A stretch of DNA of 64,000 nt from the NCBI GenBank assembly GCA_003439945.1, contig QVRM01001444.1:217501-281500 (forward strand), written 5' to 3'. The notes under the pieces are model-generated. The model saw nothing but the letters and a program-made list of their open reading frames with translations, made no database searches and was not told the origin of the DNA. Position numbers and translations under genes: made by a program. Numbering within the stretch: the stretch's first letter is position 1; the number at the start of each line of letters is the position of its first letter. The stretch is from Dermanyssus gallinae. Taxonomy: Eukaryota; Arthropoda; Arachnida; Mesostigmata; Dermanyssidae. This document shows, one piece after another, positions 1-17,102 of the stretch.

Positions 1-449
1 GTCGGTGTGCTTACTGACAATAATCAAAGTATAGCGGCGGCATTCTGCAAATTGTTCTTCTCTGTTTATATACCTCTAAATCGCTTACGTAGAGAAAGAC
101 GTCATCGCCACGACCAAACGATCTATAAGCAGCTTCTAATTTCAATTAAGAACATCAGTAAAAAGATCTAAATACTCAAGAACAAGGGCAGTTTCAAACC
201 AGATAGTATACAACATTTTTTAATAGAAACATTTCTAATTTTATCGCTGAGCAATAATTGTACATTTTCCAGAGATCGTTTTGGGATGGGCAAGCTCCTT
301 CGTTACTTCGGAGGTCAATTGTATTTCTTAGGGTCCCATGGATAAGAACTATAATTAAACACTTTTTGGTGTGTAACGAATTGAATTGACAAAAATGTGC
401 ATGGCCATAGTGATAGTGATCATGAGGGTTGAATCGTAATGCACTAACT

Positions 450-635
450 CATTTTATTGAGACATCTGTGCTTTCCGTTTTTTTTCTGATCATGATCGAC
501 TATAATCCTATCCGACATTCACCTTCTAAATTAGAAACTATGAAAACCAATGTAAAAGTCGGGCCGGTCCAGGTCTTGAACCCGCGACCTCCCAATTGCA
601 AGGCGATGGCTTTGCCACTAAGCCCCATGGCTCGG
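450..635 (-). repeat. tRNA-derived SINE, family A, copy 1
   Basis: Read on the minus strand this begins with a tRNA-like head: an A box of the form GGCTTAGTGG and a B box of the form GGTTCAAGACC, located at 571-583. A tRNA-unrelated body follows and ends near 450 in CAATAAAA. Head and body match the copies at 41659-41849 and 62589-62786, which shows a dispersed family and not a tRNA gene. The short open frames over this stretch are not genes. Confidence 0.75.
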
Positions 636-2083
636 TATATTTCAAGACCTGCAGCAAAATTTCTGCAGACGCTACAAAATGTGTCTACTGGTTAGCGGAG
701 GCGCCTTCTAATAGTTACTGTAAGATCATAAATAGTTCTGCTTCTAGTAGTAGTGCTTCTAGAACTACGACTTGTCGACGACCACGTCGCATCTTCTAGC
801 CAGCGTTGTATGTCCTTCAGAGGAGGCAGAAATTTCTCACGAACAAGATGTGCTTAGTTTTTGTATAGAAAGACGGCTTGTTTTGCAATGGCACATATTA
901 TGCTTTCGATGACTAAACGCCAATACTGGCAAATTTGAGCTCGTTCAGATTAACAAGACCGTATCGTCATTATCCCTTTGAACTACTAGTGAAACCCAAA
1001 GGCAATTTATGCGATGCACCGGTTCAAGCATGCCTACCATGCAAGCAGAACAGAGCTAACTTTATAGTAACTCATAGGGAGATCTTCCATGGTCCTGATA
1101 GAAGAGAGTCTGGAAGTTTTGGGGGATTCATAACGCAGGTGCATTACTAGCAGTTAGCAGTGGCTTATGAACTCACTATGCCCCAGATTCCTTCCCATAT
1201 CCAACCTCAAACGTACTAGGTATTTCCATCGAAACCCAAAAGGGAGTCTCATTTTTCTGCCGTTCCGTACGCCTAGCCCCGAGCAGCTTCGCCCCAGGGG
1301 GGTACGTCAAGATTATCATGAAGATCCAGCTGCACCCTCTCTTCTTCCGCCCATGGATTCCTATCTGGACTTGAAACTTATCCTGTTCCATATCCTCTGG
1401 AGTCGCCTGTCGCGTGGGACGCCTTTCTCTTCCGGGTAGTGAGCAGCGCCAGGTCCGCCCAACACGGAACAGCACTTTCAATTTTACAATTTCCAATTTG
1501 AGGCTTAGTCACGGAACCGCAATTCCACAATGCTTCAGTTCCTGTGAACAAAGATATTTAAAATGTGCATTTGCACCAACATTGACTATTTCATACTTCA
1601 ACATGTCTTAATCTATGCGAAAATAATAATTAAAATCGCAAAAAACTTCTTCCGTTCACACAACATGACACGTTTTCGTTAACCTATTGACGTATAACTA
1701 GTTTTGACTAGAGTTTTTACTCGTCACCCATTATTTCACGTCACGTTTAAATAATCTGACTGAGGTGAGTACACGAATTTCTTTGAGAAGTTCGGTCCAG
1801 ATAGTCGGCGGCGTGTACGCGAGAGCATGACGGGTGGACTGCTTTAGAGCTACTGGCTATGCATCTTAAATGCAAGCAAGGCAATTTTTACCCTGTAAAT
1901 ATGCCTAAGTGGTAAAAGCTTAAAATCTTGAAAACATTTACAAACCGAATCGCTACGGCGCAAGTTAAAAAGTGCCCTGAGGGCATCATTCTAAATGGCT
2001 TTCGCCCTATGAGTTATACCACTATTATGAATTTCCCAAATAAAGATACTATAACAAATAATTGGCACTAGTACCATTTTTTA
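636..2083. other. Intergenic, nothing recognised
   Basis: Only short open frames occur on both strands. None shows a domain, codon bias or splice context that I can recognise. Confidence 0.5.
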
Positions 2084-2700
2084 CACCATAAGAAGACCTT
2101 CGAAAGGCACTCCTAAATCTCGTAGAAGCGTCTCATGTAAAGTTAAGCCCAGATATTTGACAGCAGACGGTTGAACACGAAAAAGTAAGGTCGTACCATC
2201 AGCATAGACGATGGGCTTACAGGACCCTCCTAATGCGATCTCTACAATAATGAAGTTGATCAAAAATGATAAACATAAACGGTCCTAAGATCGACCCCTG
2301 CGGCGTCCCGATGTTTACACTTATTAATTTATTTCGATTCAAAACAACTTACCTTTACTGTCTGCTGCCTCTCCGCTAGGTATGGTTGACGACCTCCTGA
2401 TAGAGATGAGCGAGGGCAAGCTCTGTTGAGCGTGCCTTACGAAATCCAAACGGATTCCTCGAAAAGAAACCAATCGAACTAAGATGTTTCTCGCATCTGG
2501 ACTTAACCACCTTTTCGAATATTTTGAAGAGGTAATCCACTTAAGAAATTGGACGGTAATTATTCGGATTTTAACAATATCCCTTATCTTTAAATAAGGG
2601 AATATTTGTGAACACCTTTAGTCTAGCGAGAAAAACACCAGTCGTCAGGGAACGGTTAATAATATGCTTGGTCAAGTCAACTACGGCTGCAAGGCTTCCC
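2084..2700 (-). pseudogene. Degenerate non-LTR reverse transcriptase fragment
   Basis: Reading the minus strand from 2700 downwards gives LINE reverse transcriptase motifs in order, split by stops and frame changes. They are a segment like IPLFKDKG, then NYRPIS (about 2550), GFRKARST (about 2430), GTPQGSILGPF (about 2300) and a YADD box decayed to YADG (about 2205). The order fits a jockey/CR1/R1-type element. It is a dead fossil. Endonuclease and tail were not found next to it. Confidence 0.7.
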
Positions 2701-3062
2701 CTTCTCGCCGAGGATGGCACCCACGTGCCCTCCCTCCTGATCGATAGCTAGTGTCCCGGCCTATAAAAAGATAACAATCGCCTTCTACGCGGCAAGCACG
2801 AGCTGGTTTCAGTCATCCAGGGTGCCACTTGTTCGAGGGCGTCTTTGGGCGGTGATGAGTAGTGCAAGGTCGTCGGCATAGATCAGCGGCACTACGTCGC
2901 CGGTAAGTTGGGAAAGCGGAGTACGTCGTCATATGCCAGGTTCCACAGAATCGGTTCTAGCACCGAACTCTGCGAGATATCGGCTTGGACCTTGAAGATT
3001 CTCTCCCCCGTTCGGAGGTGTCGTTCTTTAAGATACGAGGATAATCGGCTGGAGGTGGGAGG
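2700..3062 (-). pseudogene. Second degenerate LINE reverse transcriptase fragment
   Basis: On the minus strand a decayed PQGSVLGP-type motif reads QSSVLEPILWNL near 2940-2975. An intact IYADDLALL box follows near 2865-2885, then a region resembling the thumb. These lie upstream, in the minus sense, of the motifs of the neighbouring fragment but repeat the same domain, so two different elements abut here. Stops and frameshifts are present. Confidence 0.6.
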
Positions 3063-3799
3063 AGGGTGAACAGTGCATTTATAGAGGATGTGATGCGAGG
3101 AAAAGCACTTAACGCATAGTAAACAATGTCCAAGAAGTGATGACTCTATACACTAGATTTGGCTCCCCAGGACACTGAAGTATTTCCGATACGGTCCTGG
3201 CGCTGTTCGGCTAGAAAAGCCATTAGCCACTTTAGGTCAGGATTGTCTAGTTTAGACTCCGGGTCACTCTCCACAACTGGCGGCATATGGTACCTCTTGA
3301 ACAAAGAGTGCGGCCTCTTTTGTGAAACCTAAAGTGTTTTATTGAGTATTCTGCGGGCTAACGCTGTTGGGTGCGTGAATGTTGCGTATGATGGTATTTT
3401 CCGCATCAAGACTTATCAGAGAGGGTCGCTTATGCGGGCTACTTAATGGTGACCATTCCAATGGCGTATTATCTCAAATAGCTATTTAAATTATTCAAAC
3501 TGCTTCAACTGCTGGCTCCTACAAGAGGTGAGAAACGTTTCTACATATTTACGCGACACTCTAGGGGTCAAAGATAAGCGACACCAAAATACGTCAAGGC
3601 AATACTTGGCCGTGGAAACACCTCCTAGTTTACCCAACTTACGGGCAAAATCTTGAACGCTGCAAATATACTTGTAAATCTTATGGTGAATATTAGCGGC
3701 TGACGAGGAAGTAGGGGCACCTTTTGAGCTTGATAATATGCTTCAGAACTCCACAATGTGTGCCAACAGGACTATGAACATCCTTCAATAAAGCTCTCT

Positions 3800-3849
3800 A
3801 CGAAAGAGACGAAGGGTCTAAGTCGTCTTAGACCCTTCATCTCTTTCGT
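3800..3849. repeat. Near-perfect 23-bp inverted repeat, 4-nt loop
   Basis: The two arms (3800-3822 and 3827-3849) are complementary with one mismatch, around the loop TCGT at 3823-3826. A run of T continues to the right. The pairing is seen directly. Function is unknown. Confidence 0.85.
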
Positions 3850-4395
3850 TTTTTCAACCAAAGCTCTTTTCCAACCAAGACAGCTGGCAAAGTTCTTAAG
3901 ATACAAATAAAAGTGACAAATTTATGAACCGGAGTACGAAATCAAAGAGCCCTGGTTCTAATTGTGCAAGAATTATAATTTGAGAACTTAACGAGACTAA
4001 ATGCATAGAAGACAGGGAAATGTCATTGGAGGGAATGCCGAATCAAATTAGAAAAATAATAAATGGTGGCCAACCACACCCTTTGTCTCAAAGAAGGGGA
4101 TGGAAACACTTCTAACAAACCCGAATAGAACATATAATAATCCGAATATAACAATTACTGTTATATGGTACACAGGAAATAGAGTAGAAATCTACGTTTT
4201 TGCATTGACACCACACCACCTTCACAGCGTACACGGTAGCTACCCCGACTACGCGTATAGACTGGAAGTATGGTATAACCCTAGGAAGTACCACAGCAAT
4301 TACTCGAATGTGATTTACAGAGTAGAAATTAATTTGAATGACAGGCCAGTCGGCAAACTGGATAATAATAATAAGATAGAAAATATATAAAAAAA
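3850..4395. other. Intergenic, nothing recognised
   Basis: Sequence between the hairpin and the first (AAT)n array. Open frames are short and carry no recognisable domain. Confidence 0.4.
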
Positions 4396-4401
4396 AAATA
4401 A

Positions 4402-4402
4402 T

Positions 4403-4464
<62 letters not shown>
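4402..4464. repeat. (AAT)n microsatellite
   Basis: About 20 tandem AAT units directly before a LINE tail fragment. It could be the 3' tail of another insertion. Confidence 0.9.
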
Positions 4465-4465
<1 letters not shown>

Positions 4466-4482
4466 GCAAATACTCTGATTTG

Positions 4483-4757
4483 GGGAGGAGATATCACTTC
4501 GTACCCGTCGCCATGGAAACGATGGGCCCGATCAGCAAGAGAACAAGTATCCTCCTCAAAGACCTAGGTGTCAAAATTAGTGCTAACACGGGTGACCAGC
4601 GCGAGGGCGAGTTTCTGCGTCAGCAACTCTCGCTCGCAGTGTGTAGGGGAAACGCCGCCGCTATCATCGGCTCTATGGATTGAGGAGGGGGGGGGTGAGC
4701 CTACGCGGGTACACGTTTGGGTCCCACAATTGTAGTGAAATACTGAAAAATTGAATA
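4483..4757 (+). pseudogene. LINE ORF2 C-terminal tail fragment
   Basis: The translated segment has the pattern FVPVAMETMGP, then TGDQREGEFL and QQLSLAVCRGNAA. I associate this with the C-terminal tail that follows the reverse transcriptase in a group of metazoan LINEs. The same pattern occurs at 51454-51830 (+) and 47672-48064 (-). A stop follows at 4681-4683. The 3' end runs into an (AAT)n array, as expected for a LINE with a microsatellite tail. The upstream reverse transcriptase is missing, so the copy is 5'-truncated. Confidence 0.65.

Positions 4758-4830
<73 letters not shown>
4758..4830. repeat. (AAT)n array, probable LINE tail
   Basis: About 24 AAT units directly after the truncated LINE tail ending at 4757. 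Confidence 0.9.
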
Positions 4831-4832
<2 letters not shown>

Positions 4833-5271
4833 CGTGGCATAGCGTATGCAACTAAATGGGCATTATCAATGTCACTCGAAATATGCAACAGGTGATATCA
4901 CCGTTTCGTGAACCGTTCGATAGAACCGTTTCGTGGACTCTCAATTCTTAAAGAAAGTGACGCAAAGAACACTAATGACAAGTGTCGCCGCAATGGCTTC
5001 TAAGTTTTCCTGAAAAAATATAGAGACACAAGGAACTACGGCCTGAATTGCATTTCCGACAGGGCAGAAGACGTGGAACAGATACTACATGGTTTAGAAG
5101 ATAGAAGTGTAACAGAGTTTCGAGATTTCCAGGTAGAGAAAAATGGCAAGTTTTGTTTAGACAGTCAAATAGTGGAAGATGAACTGAGACAGAGAGAAGC
5201 CGGGACGGCTCTCGAAAAAGTGGTGCTATTACGCATAAAAATGTGTGCTGTGTTACAGCGAATAGCTATTA

Positions 5272-5274
<3 letters not shown>

Positions 5275-5308
<34 letters not shown>
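5275..5308. repeat. (AAT)n microsatellite
   Basis: About 11 AAT units. The open frame before it (5073-5279) has no recognisable domain. Confidence 0.85.
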
Positions 5309-5309
<1 letters not shown>

Positions 5310-6480
5310 AGGTATATTATCCCGTGTCAGTTCTCGTGTTTCAGTCGGATTTTTAATGTCGGATTTCAGTCGGATGTATTGCAATTTGCGGCGCATCCTA
5401 AAATCAGAAAACTTTGTGCACAGGTGTAAACCTGGTAACAGCAGCATTCCTGACGTAAATGTATATTCAGAAGTTGTTAATATATTCAAGAGATATTAGT
5501 TTGAGAAATATGCAAGGCATTTTTGTTACAACAGTCAGAAAATGGTTGTTGTTTGCTTCAAAAACACTTTGCTCTACTAAAAAAATACGTATTTGAAATA
5601 AGCAGAAGTGGTTTCTAAATTCTTGGTGGGACTCCCGCAACCCTTACAAACTATTTATATATGCGAAACAATGACATAGAACCGGATAGAACTAGGTTTT
5701 TTTTATTCGCTCAAACATTGCATAACGTAGTTGTTCTTATTCTTTAAGCCAACACTTCCATACAACATCAAGAAGCATGATAATTAGGTTAGAATTATAG
5801 CAACAATGACGCTAATGTGTTTCAAAGTATCATTTATATTAATCACATAACTTCATTTGTCTTTCAGGAAGGCAATATGCTATATAGGTAGCACTACTAC
5901 ATGCGTAATGCCGAACACTGCATAATGTAGCATTTGTTGCTGCTTGTTGCTTCTTCGTGGAGTACGGGTACAATGTCCTACTAATTGGCCCTCCAGGACT
6001 CACATCACGGGGGAGCCCTGCACGGGTTACCCCCCCCCCCCAATTGATGGTAAAGGTATGTCCCTACGCCCTTCCTCTCAAACCTACTACTTATAGGGTG
6101 TCGACTTCGATACTGTGTAGTCGCCGCGTCTGATTGAAACCGAAGAATACAGAGAGGCAACGATGAGTCCCTGCGGTTTGTGCTGGCTGCACAGGTTTCT
6201 AAACTTACTGGCTAACTAAACAGAGCAGAGAAACAAAGCGAGATAATGCATTCACTATGACACGATTATTTGTTTGATGTTTGTTTTGTTTATTGTTTGT
6301 TTATTGCTTTAAACTCTCAAACCTGCAAACCGCGCAGTGCCGCATTTGAACCCACCCAATTTGGCCATTTAATGCATAGTCGAAGCCTATGACTTTGTAG
6401 CGGCATCTTTCATGCCCCTCCACCACGTAGACTCCTCCCCTGCGCACCAGCGCATGCGCGGGCCGAGTGGTCCCGGTGGT
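5309..6480. other. Intergenic, no gene recognised
   Basis: AT-rich up to about 6.3 kb, then GC-richer. The 6.3-6.5 kb part may be promoter of the membrane-protein gene that follows. Confidence 0.4.
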
Positions 6481-6665
6481 AGCGACGACGTTACGACGCC
6501 ACACATCAGAAATCATCGTCATCATTTGCTTTAGAACATCACACCGGGAAAGGAGATCGAGCCGCAAATACCGAAAGCGCCCGATATTGCGCAACTGTCA
6601 CCCTATCTGTCTGTCTATTCGCACCGAAACGTACAGAGGCGAAGAAGTGGTTCGTCATCATATCG
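6480..6665 (+). other. Probable 5' UTR exon of the membrane-protein gene
   Basis: A GC-richer stretch ends in a good donor (CG followed by GTAAGA at 6666). The next acceptor, ATTTTCAG at 6931-6938, lies 14 bases before the ATG at 6953. The intron 6666-6938 holds an (AT)n array. The left edge (transcription start) is not defined by the sequence, and no TATA box was chosen. Confidence 0.45.
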
Positions 6666-6830
6666 GTAAGAATCAATGCAGGAACTCGTCGTGCGTGTGT
6701 AACATTCTCACTTCCCCCATGCTTTCATTATATCTGTATCTAACGCATATTGCATTGCGTTCCTAGCGCATCAAGGAGTGGCGCTTGAGACAGGTACGTC
6801 TAATATGAATGTGTGTATGTTTATATATAT

Positions 6831-6833
<3 letters not shown>

Positions 6834-6880
<47 letters not shown>
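6834..6880. repeat. (AT)n microsatellite
   Basis: Long AT run in the probable first intron of the membrane-protein gene. Confidence 0.9.
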
Positions 6881-6888
<8 letters not shown>

Positions 6889-6952
6889 GTTTAGGTGATT
6901 AAATGATGTTTGTAATTTGCCTAGACGGAGATTTTCAGCGACAAGCAAAGTC

Positions 6953-11776
<4,824 letters not shown>

Positions 11777-11850
11777 CGCGCTCGAATTAGGCAATTCGAG
11801 GAACACGTTCTCTCCCACTGCTAGCTCCACATAGGGCGTCCAACTTACAC

Positions 11851-11893
<43 letters not shown>

Positions 11894-12882
11894 AGCGCAA
11901 AAATGGGACCGCGACGGTCATGCACCTCTCCCTGATTGCGACATTATGATTGTATATGCTACTCATATCATATGGTGGCTATGCAGGTGCAACAATATGC
12001 CTGTGCAGGTGAATGTACATACGGCGACACGATGGTAGGCCACTCGTCATGAGTTGCTCTGTTTCAGACCGGAGTACACAGATCTGTTTGCTCAAAGATT
12101 GTCGGTAATGTGGTACATTGAATGCTGGAGGTATATAGGCCACGTCCGAGTGGAAAGGTCGAAGACCTGCGACCAACCGCTAGGGTTGCGTTAAGACGGT
12201 AATCACCACGGTTAGGTAGATGAGAGGTAGTTGAGAGAGGCTAAGCCTGGCCACAACTTGCCCCGTAATTTTCCTACTACAACAACTACTAGTCATAATT
12301 AACTACCGCGTAAGATTCAATGTAACCTGACTGCGCCAAAGCCGAGTGCCAGCACTCGTAAGCCATCTTAAACTATGGAAGATGCCACCGATATATATAT
12401 ATCATAACGTATTTGATCAAACTTGGCAACTGTAACCAGCAGCTGTATTGGCAACTGTAGTTAGCCTCTTACTAGCTGGAAAGGGTCCAGCATAAGCGCA
12501 TACGCATGAGTGTCGTCTTCTTCTTCTTGCTATTTATTTGCAACTGAACTTTAGCGCTAGTGCGCATATTTAATTCCATGACAGCCTTAGTAGTCTCGGT
12601 CTACATCTTTCGTTCAATACAAATTACATCTGGTTCCAGTACAGTGATTACAGAGCTTGTCATTTGTGATCTAGCTTGAAACGGAAAATTGCGCCTGTTT
12701 TTCATAGCGTATACACGTGGATACGTATACTCCTATACACTGAAGATTGACGTTTACACAACATTTAACAAACCGACATATATTAATACTCAATTCGATA
12801 CCAAGTCTCATATGGTAAAAGGGTTCATTGCTTCTCTAAATGAATACTACACTGCCTTACTCTACCAGCATTATTTAATAAA
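11777..12882 (+). other. Probable 3' UTR of the membrane-protein gene
   Basis: No other gene is seen. It contains an (AT)n run at 11854-11890 and ends with an AATAAA signal. The length (1.1 kb) is inferred from that signal only. Confidence 0.4.
12877..12882 (+). terminator. Candidate polyadenylation signal, membrane-protein gene
   Basis: AATAAA followed within 40 bp by T/G-rich sequence (TTTGTGTTTCTTTGT). Confidence 0.45.
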
Positions 12883-13219
12883 GTCTGTTTGGTAGAAGAA
12901 GAAATTCTCATTTGTGTTTCTTTGTATATAAGTTTACAGCGTACGAAAGACTTAGTCGCTAGAAATTGGTGAACAATTGCCTCTTACGAAAATGTAGACT
13001 TGTTAGACATCAGCCCTTCAACCCAGACCCAGCCCAGCTCAGCAATGAGGCAACTGCCATAGCCTGTCGTATATTCACCTCAGATATTTTCTCCCATTTG
13101 GCAAGAGTAAGTGCCTTTTCAAGCTTCTTAATCCGCTTTCGTCCGATACCTCGCGGAGAGAAACGGCCTGCTGTCAGACGCCAAGCACGAGTTTCGTAAG
13201 AGACACTCATATATCGCGC

Positions 13220-14410
13220 TATAATTTTAATATCACTTTTAACCAGATACCAAAGTTTCAAGATAATGCTCTTTGAGATCGCATTTGAATTTGAGCAGGG
13301 ACTTTGTCTGCCTAATGGAGGCCGGTACTTTATTCCAGTAGGAGGCCCCAATGTTTCTGATTGATAGCTTTGCCTGGTTGGAGTTGGCGTGTGACAGAGT
13401 AAGCAGGTTTGATGCGTTACCCCTTGTAGATATGGGTGTGGCCGGGATGTTGCCAGACCATATAAGTTTGGATGCACTCCAAGGAGTATACGCTTAATTT
13501 CAACTACGAGACAGTATTCTATAGGTTTTGGGAACGGCAACATGCTAATATTTTTGTAGTGCGGTTGCACTGAATCTCGCATCCAGAGGTCCAGAGTTGT
13601 TTTCAGTGCTCGTTTTTGAAGTCAAGCGACCTGATGAGACGCATCTGTGTTAAGCCATAAACTTCTACAGCGTAAGTCAGGTGGCTATAGACGTAGGCAA
13701 AATACATCGCCATCAGACAGTTTTGGGGAAGAATTCGTCGAGCTGTATATACGGCTGCATTGCTGCCAGATATTTTCTTACGTATATGTGTGACATGCGC
13801 TTCAAAAGTCAGCTTCTCGTCCAACGTAACGCCTAGAAACTTCGTTTCCTTTAGAAGCGAAAGGGCTATGCCGTGCACTGGAATCGGATGGGCTTGACCG
13901 TAACGGAACCCTGCGGGGAAAGGAATTGCATAACACCTGTTTCCCTCCAATTCATATAGAGAATGTTACTCCTGAACCATGATGATAACCTCCGAAGGCC
14001 CTCGCGGACCATAGCCTCTACCTCAGTTGGGGAATTCCCGACGAATAGGGCGGTGGTATCGTCCGCAAACAAGGTCAACTTTGCATGTTTTGTTACGCTA
14101 ATTATGTCCTTAATAGAGATGTTAAAGAGAAGTGGACCACCTATACTGCCCTGCGCCACTCCAACAGGTATATTCCTTACACCCGAGAGTGCATTGCCCA
14201 CCTGAACAACTTGCCTCCTATTCGACATAAACGACCGCAGCCAAGACAAAAAAATCCGCTCCATATCGAGTTAACTTCCTAATCAGAATATTTACATCAA
14301 CTGTATCAAATGCTTCTCTAAGATCTATAAATAAGCCGGCGACTGTCTTTTTTAACATTAGGTTTTTGCGAACCTCTTCAACAAAATCCATGATGGGTAC
14401 AGTCGTCGAT
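13220..14410 (-). pseudogene. Non-LTR retrotransposon reverse transcriptase remnant (jockey/CR1-like)
   Basis: On the minus strand the 3' two thirds of a LINE ORF2 can be followed. It has LFIDLREAFDTVD (motif A, about 14320), then VGVAQGSIGGPLLF (motif B, about 14150), FADDTTALF (catalytic box, about 14060) and FLGVTLDEKLTF (about 13830). The typical C-terminal block SYWNKVPASIR and KSLLKFKCDLKEH follows at about 13330-13240. Frameshifts split it (for example near 13900 and 13600), so it is not functional. The 5' end and endonuclease are missing. The catalytic aspartates survive, which suggests moderate age. Confidence 0.85.
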
Positions 14411-14959
14411 TAATGAAATGGACGAAAATTGTGCAAGTAGCCGAAAAATGCGTTTATCCAACGTTTACTTGTCTAAGCCATTCCGACTGGATAATCTGCT
14501 TGGGTAACATCGCAACCGGCCACAGAGGGGGACAGGGAGTCGATTACGGTCGCACCTCAATCAAGCGTGCTACCTCTATCGAACGGAAAGAAAAGGTCAT
14601 ACCTTATGTACGTTGTGCTGTACACTTAACCTGTGGAGAACCTTAATAATAGCGGTGGCCTCCACATAGACGTAATCATTTCTGTGCCCTAATCAGTAAT
14701 TCCTCGAGCCTAAACGAATAATAAAATATATAACATGGATATGTATATATCGTTCCAATATACACGTAGCTGCGCCCCGCGTCTATCTGATTCATCGCCA
14801 GCAGAAGAGGATTCACAGCATGACGAGGCAGCCGGTTAATCAGCACCTGACTGCCTTGCTGTTGGATTAGCATAAACAATTCCTGATTCCTTTATTGAAC
14901 TGGAAGGATATATATATAAATAAGCTTAATATAAATAAGCTTAAAATAATTAAATAAGC

Positions 14960-15730
14960 TCTAACCGATTACGTTAGAGCTGCACCTCGCGAAGTTGCCA
15001 CACGGGAACGAGGAGGTCTCCGACGACGTATTACGAAGACTAATAGAAAGAGTAGTGGTCCAGATAGGATCTACTATGAGCGTTGGGAAGAGGAGTATTG
15101 GTTCAGGTCCAGAAAAAGCCAAGGTGCACAGGACGCGATCCATGTGCTCCAGTCCGAATTAAGCGGATTTTGTCGAACTCAAAAGTCACTTATATGCAGT
15201 CGTCGAATAGAAACTACTTTCTCAACTAAAAACCGTGTAAAAGGCATTTTATAAGGTTCCCGCCACCTACTGGTAGATACGTTTCCACAAGCTAAAGTGG
15301 GTGGTTCTATCCATAGAGTGATCTTCAGTTTCTTCGCTGAGAACTACCTTGAGATACATGTAGGGCTGCGAAAGTGTGCTGTTGAGGCAAACGTTAGAAG
15401 ATTAGCAGTTGCCATAATGTATGCGGATGATGTCGTGGTTGCACACCGCGACTTTGGTGTACACCCCCCCCCCCCCCCCCCCGACGTCCTATCGGCAACT
15501 GTGAGCCTACATAAATGAAAAGAAAGTTCAAGTAAATTCGCGGACGACGAAAGCGATTCCGTTTTACCGAGGTGGTCTGCAGTGGCCAACCGCTGGACTT
15601 TGCAAACTTCTTTTAATATTGGGCCTCTGTATCCACTATATGCATCCGTATACACGGAGGTGAGAAATGTTCGAGGACTGTCCCTGCGAGCTGCAATGCG
15701 ACTCGCAGTTGAGCTTAGAATTGTACTCAT
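14960..15730 (+). pseudogene. Degenerate reverse transcriptase fragment
   Basis: On the + strand a KSSGPDRIYYE-like segment (about 15045-15075) is followed by an MYADDVVV catalytic box (about 15418-15440). A segment with the look of a thumb region follows (15550-15720). Stops and a 19-C run (15464-15482) interrupt it. It is probably a different LINE from the minus-strand one beside it. Confidence 0.55.
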
Positions 15731-16182
15731 GTTGCCTTTTTAGCCTTCACAGGGTTTAGGTTGGTCACAATCTCTCATTGGCAAAATTTGCGCAACTCGC
15801 GAGATTCAGTTCAAAATATATATAAAACGGGTTACCTGCCAGCCGCGATCGACACGGAGCCACTTCGTGTACCTGCTAGTACTGCCTTAAAATGCTAATA
15901 CTGACAGATACAGTTAATGCTAAGCGATATTCACAGCCTACGTTTCCATTAGGCTAACTGAGTATTGAATGTCGCGTCATCCACTGTCTGCAAGTTTGAA
16001 GTACTACGTCAATACACTCGTTGTTTGGAGACGACTATTTTCCTCGATGGGCAAAAGCGCAAAATTGAAACGCAGCTTAAAGAGCAACGCTCTTCGATAT
16101 TGGAAAGCAAAGGGGTAATCACCACTCCTGTGGGTAATACAAGCGATAGGACAATACAAACAAAACAGACAGCAAAACAAGA
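15731..16182. other. Intergenic, nothing recognised
   Basis: Short open frames only, upstream of the minisatellite. Confidence 0.4.
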
Positions 16183-16330
16183 ATGACAACAACAATGACA
16201 ACAACCAGGACAGCAACAACAATGACAACAACCAGGACAGCAACAACAATGACAACAACCAGGACAACAACAACAATGACAACAACCAGGACAACAACAA
16301 CAACAACAACAACAACAACGACAACGACGA
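16183..16330. repeat. CAA-rich minisatellite, about 30-bp unit
   Basis: At least four units of ATGACAACAACCAGGACARC plus CAACAAC degrade to (ACA)n/(ACG)n at the right. It lies upstream of parkin. Poly-Thr, poly-Cys or poly-Val open frames here are shadows. Confidence 0.9.
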
Positions 16331-17102
16331 CGACAACAGCAGCAATAACCACCAAACATAACAATCACGAATCATCGCAATTCTGTAAGCGCGACGGACG
16401 TCAAGAACGCGCGACACCAAATGTAAACGGAAAAACGGAGAGGGCAGGAACAAGCGAGGGAGAAAGGCAGACTGCTTGTTGGAGTATATTTGTAGTTACT
16501 GCGTGCGAGGCGAGCAGTTCTGAAGTGTTGGTTGAATTTTCGCGCCTTCTCCAGCCGTTCAGCAGTACTAGTCAGCTGTTCGAAGGAGGCTCTTGCCAAA
16601 GACGTCCCCCGCCCCTCCTTGCGGCTAGAGTACGCATGAGCGCGAGATGCTGTAGTAATTAGTATAGTCGTATTCGTAATAGTGTACACGATCGGTGTTC
16701 GATATCCTCCAGTGTGTCCGGAGTAGTTTGAGCCACTTTTTTACGTCCGTTTTGCGAGTTTGTGCTAATTTGCGGTTGTGCGCATTGTTGCCGGTGCCGA
16801 GTGCCGATACCTCATCTTGAAGTTCACCGTTAGTTTTGTTGGTGGTGGTGGTGTTATTGTTGTTGTTGTTGTTGCTGCTGTTTCGTCGTTGTCGTCGTCG
16901 TCGTCGTCGAATTGATCGAATTGTCAATCATGAATTGTCGATCATAAAGTGTCGTTAATTGCCAATCAAAGCCCCATTTGTTCGACCAGTATACGGTTAT
17001 GGAGCGTAGCCGGTGAATGGATAATTGTCGACCACAAATTGTTCCGTTAGTTGCTGCCAGTCAAGCGATTCGCTTGCTTGTTGTTGTTCGGTCGGCCGGT
17101 AT
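16331..17102 (+). promoter_or_regulatory. Probable promoter and 5' UTR of parkin
   Basis: GC-richer sequence with a (TTG)n/(GTC)n stretch at 16840-16915 leads to the ATG at 17103. No TATA box was assigned and the transcription start is not defined. This is inferred only from position and composition. Confidence 0.35.

Noticed and set aside
16004..16453. Poly-Leu, poly-Cys, poly-Val and poly-Thr frames
   Set aside because: Different readings of one CAA-rich minisatellite.
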